Source: DASYXZ01 sp035308965 (GTDB lineage: Bacteria; Acidobacteriota; Terriglobia; UBA7540). From it: a stretch of DNA of 64,000 nucleotides. Position 1 is the first letter of the stretch. Every line of letters begins with the position of its first letter. This document shows, piece after piece, positions 58,869-64,000 of this stretch. The DNA lies in the NCBI GenBank assembly GCA_035308965.1, contig DATGFN010000006.1:124001-188000 (forward strand), read 5' to 3'. Both the position numbers and the translations under genes were made by a program. Under the pieces are notes generated by a model that made no database searches, was not told where the DNA came from, and worked only from the letters and a program-made list of their open reading frames with translations.

Positions 58869-58964
58869 ACAACTCAGCGTCACAAAAATAAGCGAGCTAA
58901 GCAAGATATCACCGGGCAGGCGCGAATTCAAGGCTCGAACAATACGGATAGTGTCCTATTTTCC

Positions 58965-59053
58965 CTGGGAGCGCGGGACGGGGCCCCACGTATTGATCTG
59001 GGGCTCGCCCTCACTCTAATGGTCAAGAGCGGGCGAGACGCCCGCGCTCCCAG
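58965..59053. repeat. Inverted repeat CTGGGAGCGCGGG / CCCGCGCTCCCAG
   Basis: A perfect 13-bp inverted repeat with arms at 58965-58977 and 59041-59053. The inside includes GGGGCCCCACG and a CTGGGGCTCGCC stretch reminiscent of the TIR element core. The rest of the 58739-59185 gap, apart from the two palindromes nearer acnA, shows nothing recognisable. Confidence 0.65.
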
Positions 59054-59185
59054 CAATGCAAACCCGGACATTACTACAACACCCCTCAAAGAAATTCCTG
59101 ATTTCTTCGGTGGTTTCTTGCAATCCCAACCGGCGAATTTAGAATCGGCTCAATCAAAGCGAGAGCGGAACGGCCGCTGAAGCTA

Positions 59186-62100
59186 TTACGATGCGAGGGT
59201 ATCCGCAGCTTTTGAATCAAGTCCCGCAATGCGCAGGCAAATGGCGTGCACGCGATGCAATCTGGCGGGCAGAAGCATGGCCATCGTATTATTGGAGTTG
59301 ATAAATCCCCAACGGCGAAGCAAATTGCCAACCTCTTCGGACTGCCCTGCTGCTTCGAACACATCGCCCGAGGCAGAGCCGGTTGCCAACCTGACGGCGT
59401 GATCGACAGAATGGAGAAAGTTTGCGTCCCCTGACAATTCCTCAGTTTCCCCTTGATCGATCAGCCCGGCAGTGTGAAGGGCGCCAATCCGGTCCAGGAC
59501 AGTTGTTCCTGGGTCGAGCGGGCGATGATGACGCAAACTTAGAGCGGCAAGTGCAGGCCCAATTTCTACGAAAGCCCGGCGCGGATGTTGATCGCGCGAA
59601 GTTGACGCCGATTCTTCCGGAAGCATTTTGCGGAGGAGAGCGCGCAGGGTCTCCCGAAGATTTGGATAGGAATCGAATCGCTTGAAGATCGCAGCAGAGA
59701 TCCGTTCCGCCAGTCCGAGGCCTGCTTCGAAGTTTCCCGCTATCGGCCACAGGTCGGCAAAGCGGATCACTTCATCAATGGTTGCTGATTCTGTGAGGTA
59801 TTCCAACAGGACATCTTCGGACACCACGAGCGAACCATGAAGTTGAAGTGGCGCTTCAACTGGGAAAACGTCGCCTTCGCGGGTATAACTGGAGAGAACC
59901 TCGATGGTGCGTTCCGACAGGCGAGAATAGGATTCTATCCGTTCCTCACTCGAAGGACTCAAGGCGACAAAGACCAATTCTGCGCTTGACCCGAGGTCAA
60001 ACTCCCTTCGCCCCAGACGTCCGACGGCCAATACGCCGAACTGTGAGCCATTCAAACCGGAGCTTTCTCCAAACGACCGCGCGGCTATTTCCGTCGCGCT
60101 GGAAATGCACCGGGCGGCAAGACGGCTCCACCGATCCTGCGAGGAATCCATTGAACCGATTTGCGCGCAGTCGCGGGCTCCCAGCGCGAGAGTTTGCACC
60201 CTGTACTCGGCTCGAAGCATGGCCATTTTTTCCGACATGCTCAGCCCATTCTCCGCCGCCCAGGGAAAAGACGCCACAAGATGGGGGCGGGCTGAAATAA
60301 GGCCAGGCGCTCTCCCAACAGCTTCACTTTCATTGGGCAAGGATTCCAGCAATCCAATTTTCATTTGCGCCGGGGGTCGATTGAAATCTTCGGCCAGAAG
60401 TGAACTTAGGACCGGAAGATCTTCGGGGTGTTGGATGATGATTTGGGCCAGATAAGCGCTCGCCGCGGTCAGATCGAGAGCACGTTCGAGCAGCACAGGA
60501 TTCTGGCGTACTGCCCGGAGTTGTTCGGAGGACTCCATTATTGCGGAGAGGAGCCTCGCCGCGTCATTCCGCGCCCGGGTTCCCAGCGAGGCTTCCCGCA
60601 CGATTGCAGCGAGTTCCGGGGCGAGCGAGATGAGCGACCGAACGGCAGCCTGATAAGGGTCATGCCCAGGGTCCGGGGACATGACCGAAGGCGCACTCAA
60701 TCCAAAATCTGTCGAGCCGGTTGCCGCAGGGCGCGCCGAATTCAGACGCCTGATAATTTCCTGCACCGCAATGTAGGTTTGTTCGAGATGGGAGAGAAGC
60801 GCCGCTCCTGGGTCACTGAGCGAACTTATGCCATTGCTGACACGGCGCGCGAGACGGTTCAAGCCTTCGCGGCGGTCCGGCAGCAGCTGAGGGGGATGGT
60901 CCGCTTCCAACTGGATGCGATGTTCGACCTTGCGGAAAAAATCGTAGGCTGAAGTCAGGCCGGCGAAATCCGCGTCGGAAAGGTGGCCCTTATCGTGAAG
61001 TTTGCGCAGCGCCAGAAGGGTGCCGCCCGAGCGAACCCAGAAATCATCGGCTCCATGGACTCGCTGCAAGCTCTGAGTAAGAGATTCGATATCACGCAGG
61101 CCTCCCAGGCGGAAACTCACATCCAGTCCGGGCTCGAGAGGCCCGCTTCTCTTCTCACTCGGATTTTCGCGCTCATCAAGCTTGATTGCGGAGCCTCTGG
61201 CGGGGCCATTTGAACGGTAGACGTAGGGTTCCACGCCTTGCAGGAACTCCCGTGACACCTTCGCGTCTCCCGCCGAGTGGCGCGCCTTGGTCAACATCTG
61301 AAGTTCCCAATCACGCGCCCGGTGGTCGTAATACTCCAGCGCCGAATTCACCGAAATCGCGAGGCCGCCCTGCTCCCCATCCGGCCTCTTGCCCAGGTCG
61401 ATTCGGTAAACTTCGCCATGCGGAGTGGATTGGGTGACAGTGCGATTAACCGCTTCCGCCAGTCGAATGTAATACTCTTTGTTTGAAATAACGGATGTAG
61501 ATTCGCTGCCGCCCGCCGTCTCTCCCTCCCGGGCATAAATGAAAATCAGATCGATTTCAGAACTGTAATTCAACTCGTTGCCGCCGAGCTTTCCCAGGGA
61601 CAAAATGCTGAATCCGCTGCGGGCAATGCGGCCTTGGCGGTCGCGGTATTGCGGCAGTCCATACCGTTTTTCCAATTCGCGGTCACAATAAGCCAGCGAG
61701 TGATTCAAAATAACATCAGCCAGGGTGGCGAGCTCCAGCGTGGTTTCCCCCAGAGTGGAAAGCCCTAGGACGTCTTTGAGCGCGATACGCAAGACATTGC
61801 GCAGCTTGAAGCGCGCAAGCTGGGAGGACAGCCAGAGGTCCGGACTGGTGACCGAGAAGCGTGCATAGTCCTGCATCAGATCTTCAATTGACTTCAGTTT
61901 GGTGAAATGCCGATCGCGGGCAAACTGAGTGACCAGCGGCGGATCCGCCAGAATCGCCTCCGCCAGGGATTCGCTGTAACCGAAGATGGCGACTAGGTAG
62001 ATCAATGCCGCGGGGTGACTCGACAATTCATTCAATATTCCCGGCGGTCCCGCCTCCACATACCGGTCTAAAAGGAGCAATGCCCCCTCGGGATCCGGGG

Positions 62101-62224
62101 ATTGGGCCAGCAAGGAAGCGAGGGGCAGGAGCAATGTGGGCGCCAAGCGTTGCTCCAGGCGCTCAAGGCTCGCGCTGGCGCGAACCTTGTCCAGAAAATG
62201 AAGGGAGGCAAATTCCTCTCGCAT
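59186..62224 (-). CDS. glnE: GlnE-like (glutamine synthetase) adenylyltransferase/deadenylylase, second active site degraded
   Basis: 1012 residues from ATG 62224; a TTG at 62233 is an alternative. It has the two-nucleotidyltransferase plan of GlnE. The first domain has 'LSLGKLGGNELNYSSEIDLIFIYA' (~208-233 counted from the TTG) and 'YRIDLGKRPDGEQGGLAISVNSALEYYDHRARDWELQML'. A helical GlnE/PII-type middle follows. The second domain, where active enzymes read G-S-D-L-D-L, has 'VGRLGRREFDLGSSAELVFV' (~738-753), so the first metal Asp is Ser and the second is Glu. I infer that adenylylation by the C-terminal half is lost or much reduced, while the N-terminal deadenylylase may work. No glnA or glnB gene is in the window. 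Confidence 0.82.
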   Translation of the reverse strand: MREEFASLHFLDKVRASASLERLEQRLAPTLLLPLASLLAQSPDPEGALLLLDRYVEAGPPGILNELSSHPAALIYLVAIFGYSESLAEAILADPPLVTQFARDRHFTKLKSIEDLMQDYARFSVTSPDLWLSSQLARFKLRNVLRIALKDVLGLSTLGETTLELATLADVILNHSLAYCDRELEKRYGLPQYRDRQGRIARSGFSILSLGKLGGNELNYSSEIDLIFIYAREGETAGGSESTSVISNKEYYIRLAEAVNRTVTQSTPHGEVYRIDLGKRPDGEQGGLAISVNSALEYYDHRARDWELQMLTKARHSAGDAKVSREFLQGVEPYVYRSNGPARGSAIKLDERENPSEKRSGPLEPGLDVSFRLGGLRDIESLTQSLQRVHGADDFWVRSGGTLLALRKLHDKGHLSDADFAGLTSAYDFFRKVEHRIQLEADHPPQLLPDRREGLNRLARRVSNGISSLSDPGAALLSHLEQTYIAVQEIIRRLNSARPAATGSTDFGLSAPSVMSPDPGHDPYQAAVRSLISLAPELAAIVREASLGTRARNDAARLLSAIMESSEQLRAVRQNPVLLERALDLTAASAYLAQIIIQHPEDLPVLSSLLAEDFNRPPAQMKIGLLESLPNESEAVGRAPGLISARPHLVASFPWAAENGLSMSEKMAMLRAEYRVQTLALGARDCAQIGSMDSSQDRWSRLAARCISSATEIAARSFGESSGLNGSQFGVLAVGRLGRREFDLGSSAELVFVALSPSSEERIESYSRLSERTIEVLSSYTREGDVFPVEAPLQLHGSLVVSEDVLLEYLTESATIDEVIRFADLWPIAGNFEAGLGLAERISAAIFKRFDSYPNLRETLRALLRKMLPEESASTSRDQHPRRAFVEIGPALAALSLRHHRPLDPGTTVLDRIGALHTAGLIDQGETEELSGDANFLHSVDHAVRLATGSASGDVFEAAGQSEEVGNLLRRWGFINSNNTMAMLLPARLHRVHAICLRIAGLDSKAADTLAS

Positions 62225-62238
62225 GGTTTGCAATTATA

Positions 62239-62244
62239 TATGAT
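62239..62244 (-). promoter_or_regulatory. Possible -10 box giving a near-leaderless glnE transcript
   Basis: On the minus strand TATAAT lies eight bases before ATG 62224, with no Shine-Dalgarno sequence between. If used, transcription would start at or next to the start codon. No clear -35 is found at 17 bases. Confidence 0.3.
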
Positions 62245-62382
62245 TGCTGCTCCATCTCGTGCCGGCAAGAGAACAATGGTGATTGTTTTTCATGAAAAAT
62301 TGTGGCGTCATGTTCGTTACCAGCCTCAGGGCCTTTGCGTTCTCCGAGAGGCAGGCATGGATTGAGGCCGATTGAGCTTCCT

Positions 62383-63471
62383 ATGACTGAGCCACAACTA
62401 CAGGGATCGGTGCTGGTTTTAATCCTTTACGACGTTTGCGAAGAGATTCGGCTGGAAGAATTGCGCAAGATCCTGGGCATGCAGCCGCCCGGCCGCGAGC
62501 CCAGTTTTAAGCATCCGGCGCCGGAGTACGTCCGGTTTGAGCGGCCCCCGGTTGTGGAAACCGTGGACCCGATCGCCCTCGAAACGGGAGAAACGGTGAC
62601 GGGCCGGATAAAATTTTACGATTATGGAGTGGTGAGCGTGGAGTTCCAACTCCCATTTAAGGGGGATTGGGATAGTCTTGTCGACCTCTCGTCCCGCCAT
62701 GTGGCCGGGCAGGAATTCGAGCGGCATGCACTTGAAGTCGCGCGCCAGAAGGTGAAACGAGCCGCCCCATCCCTGGTGAAACCCTACAAGAATTGGCTTA
62801 CCGAGGATTATTACATATTTCATATTTGCGAAGCCGAAGGCCATCCTCTGGCGGCGAACTTGGTGAAAGAGCACGGCGACGAGATCGCACAAATTGTGCG
62901 CGGCGAAAACGTAAAACTTTCCGATGAGGAACGCCGTGAGGTTCTGGCGTCATGCCTTTCCTATTATCCGTCCGATCTTGCCGTGTTGGGCTGGAACGCC
63001 GCATTTCTTTACTACACGGCGGCGGGCGCGGTAACCACCATTCAATTGCTCGAGTACGCGAACTCACAATTGCTGGAATTCCGCTACTACGATGAGGTGC
63101 TCACCCGGCGCCTAGCTTCGGTTTATCAGTCTCTGGATAAAGGGACGGGGTTCCTGGCGCGCTGGCGGCTGGCCCGGGCTTCCGCGCGGCTGCACACACT
63201 TTTGCTGGACGTCACCGAACTGACGGAACGAACGGACAACGCCATTAAATTCTTGAGTGATATGTTTTCCGCGCGCCTCTACCGGCTGGCGGCCAACAAA
63301 GTGGGAGTGCTCGATTACAAGAGCCTGGTCCAGCAGAAGATTGACACCGCCGAAAATCTGTACAAGTTTATGGTGGATCAATTCAACCAGGGCCGCGCCT
63401 TCGTCCTCGAGCTGATGGTGGTGATCATTCTTATCATAGAACTGGTTTTTTTCTTCGGCGGCAAGCCTTAA
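62383..63471 (+). CDS. RMD1/YagE family (DUF155) membrane-anchored protein
   Basis: 362 residues from ATG 62383; the open frame reaches 62302 but the added part has no family character. The family core is recognisable: 'ETGETVTGRIKFYDYGVVSVEFQLPF', 'DYYIFHICE', 'LASCLSYYPSDLAVLGWNAAFLYY', 'LLEYANSQLLEFRYYDEVLTRRLASVYQSL' and 'LTERTDNAIKFLSDMFSARLYRLAANKVGVLDYKSLVQQKIDTAENLYKFM'. It ends with one transmembrane helix (~335-357, 'FVLELMVVIILIIELVFFF'). Eukaryotic relatives (RMND1, Sif2/Sif3) support mitochondrial translation or sporulation. The bacterial role is unknown. It is divergent from the glnE-like gene. Confidence 0.82.
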   Translation: MTEPQLQGSVLVLILYDVCEEIRLEELRKILGMQPPGREPSFKHPAPEYVRFERPPVVETVDPIALETGETVTGRIKFYDYGVVSVEFQLPFKGDWDSLVDLSSRHVAGQEFERHALEVARQKVKRAAPSLVKPYKNWLTEDYYIFHICEAEGHPLAANLVKEHGDEIAQIVRGENVKLSDEERREVLASCLSYYPSDLAVLGWNAAFLYYTAAGAVTTIQLLEYANSQLLEFRYYDEVLTRRLASVYQSLDKGTGFLARWRLARASARLHTLLLDVTELTERTDNAIKFLSDMFSARLYRLAANKVGVLDYKSLVQQKIDTAENLYKFMVDQFNQGRAFVLELMVVIILIIELVFFFGGKP

Positions 63472-63654
63472 GGCCGGACACTCCGCTGGCCGTTCCCCCC
63501 GCTTAAAGAAATCCATGGAACTTTTTCAAGCTTTTTGTTACGTTACCATCTCTTCTTTTGAATCCCGGCCCACGGGCATATCGAATTCGGAACTTCCGTC
63601 ACGCAAGAAAAGTTTGCCCGAATCGGAAATTGATTAAGCGAAGGATGGAGCTCA

Positions 63655-64000
63655 ATGTTCGTACCGAAGCGAATGTTCCTGACCAAGGGCGTGGGCAAGC
63701 ACAGGGAAAAACTGACAAGTTTCGAATTGGCCCTGCGATCGGCCGGAATCGCCGCTTGCAACCTGGTTCGCGTCTCCAGCATTTTCCCTCCCCGGTGCAA
63801 ATTGATTTCACGTTCCGAAGGCGTCAAGGAACTTAAGCCCGGCCAGGTTACCTTTGTGGTGCTCAGCGAGAACTCCACTCGCGAGCCGCACCGGTTAATA
63901 GCAGCTTCGGTGGGCGTCGCCATACCTTCGGACCGAAATACTTTCGGGTACCTATCCGAACACCATTCGTTCGGACAGCCGGAGGAAGTGGCGGGCGATT
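63655..64000 (+). CDS. pdaD: Pyruvoyl-dependent arginine decarboxylase, 5' part
   Basis: 115 complete codons, with no stop before the window edge. ATG 63655 has GGAG seven bases upstream. The start 'MFVPKRMFLTKGVGKHREKLTSFELALRSAGIAACNLVRV' is family-typical. The self-cleavage site is S41-S42 in 'VRVSSIFPP': cutting between the serines turns Ser42 into the pyruvoyl cofactor. 'ELKPGQVTFVVLSENSTREPHRLIAASVGVAIPSD' follows. The enzyme makes agmatine from arginine for polyamine synthesis without PLP. The missing 3' end would add roughly 50-70 residues. Confidence 0.88.
   Translation, partial: MFVPKRMFLTKGVGKHREKLTSFELALRSAGIAACNLVRVSSIFPPRCKLISRSEGVKELKPGQVTFVVLSENSTREPHRLIAASVGVAIPSDRNTFGYLSEHHSFGQPEEVAGD

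Noticed and set aside
1..64000. tRNA, rRNA, tmRNA or integrase/prophage genes
   Set aside because: Reading the gaps on both strands I saw no cloverleaf with a GTTC-A/G-A arm, no rRNA signature, and no recombinase or phage structural motif. A covariance-model scan would settle tRNAs.

Overview
The window is a 64 kb piece of a chromosome from a Gram-negative, probably aerobic heterotroph. Three things show an outer membrane: a many-POTRA Omp85 protein, a TamB homologue, and several exported enzymes. The gene mix includes DUF2911, a TolB-type propeller, a GH3 beta-glycosidase with PA14, FHA-GAF-PP2C and NtrB/NtrC regulators, ferredoxin-type sulfite reductase, an HemX-HemA-HemC-CobA/HemD run, inositol-phosphate synthase and pyruvoyl arginine decarboxylase. 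Together with many short dispersed palindromes, this fits Acidobacteriota best. That placement is inferred from gene content, not from a marker gene. I saw no rRNA, tRNA, CRISPR array, transposase or prophage gene.

Layout. 1-9.9 kb (+): end of a TlpA-like thioredoxin, DUF2911, a PIG-L deacetylase, then an envelope-assembly operon of a seven-POTRA Omp85, a SurA-N-like chaperone and TamB. 10-17.3 kb: DUF1801, GH3 glycosidase, DJ-1/PfpI, a glucarate-dehydratase-like enolase and a TolB-like propeller, separated by palindromes. 17.4-24.7 kb (+): a sulfur and tetrapyrrole locus. It starts with a consensus promoter, a 26-codon leader ORF containing three consecutive Cys codons and an intrinsic terminator, followed by sulfite/nitrite reductase, then hemX, hemA, hemC and a cobA-hemD fusion. 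The last steps supply precursor for the siroheme that the first enzyme needs. 24.9-29.4 kb: LytTR regulator, a small exported protein, a NUDIX hydrolase, a cold-shock gene with a terminator in its leader, a secreted protein and a class IV aminotransferase.

29.4-42.6 kb (-): a long one-strand run. NtrB/NtrC is followed by a DUF6228-like protein, radical SAM, M48 protease and a receiver, then a compact set of ACP, beta-ketoacyl-ACP synthase, MGDG-synthase-like glycosyltransferase, PaaK-like ligase, HAD phosphatase and class III aminotransferase. This set has the parts of a lipid or small-molecule pathway that I cannot name. 42.9-53.4 kb: PolX, HAD mutase, FHA-GAF-PP2C, inositol-3-phosphate synthase, GAF, M19 dipeptidase, two cyclophilins, a glyoxalase-fold protein and a four-helix-bundle gene between inverted repeats. 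53.5-58.7 kb (-): a TCA cluster transcribed acnA, icd, mdh. 59.2-64 kb: a GlnE-like protein with a damaged second nucleotidyltransferase domain, an RMD1 family protein and the start of pyruvoyl-dependent arginine decarboxylase, cut by the window edge.

The strongest candidate for something new is the Cys-codon leader and terminator at 17.70-17.91 kb, which looks like cysteine-responsive attenuation of sulfite reductase. Next come the unassigned ACP-centred cluster, the seven-POTRA/SurA-N/TamB operon, the cold-shock leader terminator, and a family of about 72-bp intergenic elements with terminal inverted repeats (three copies).
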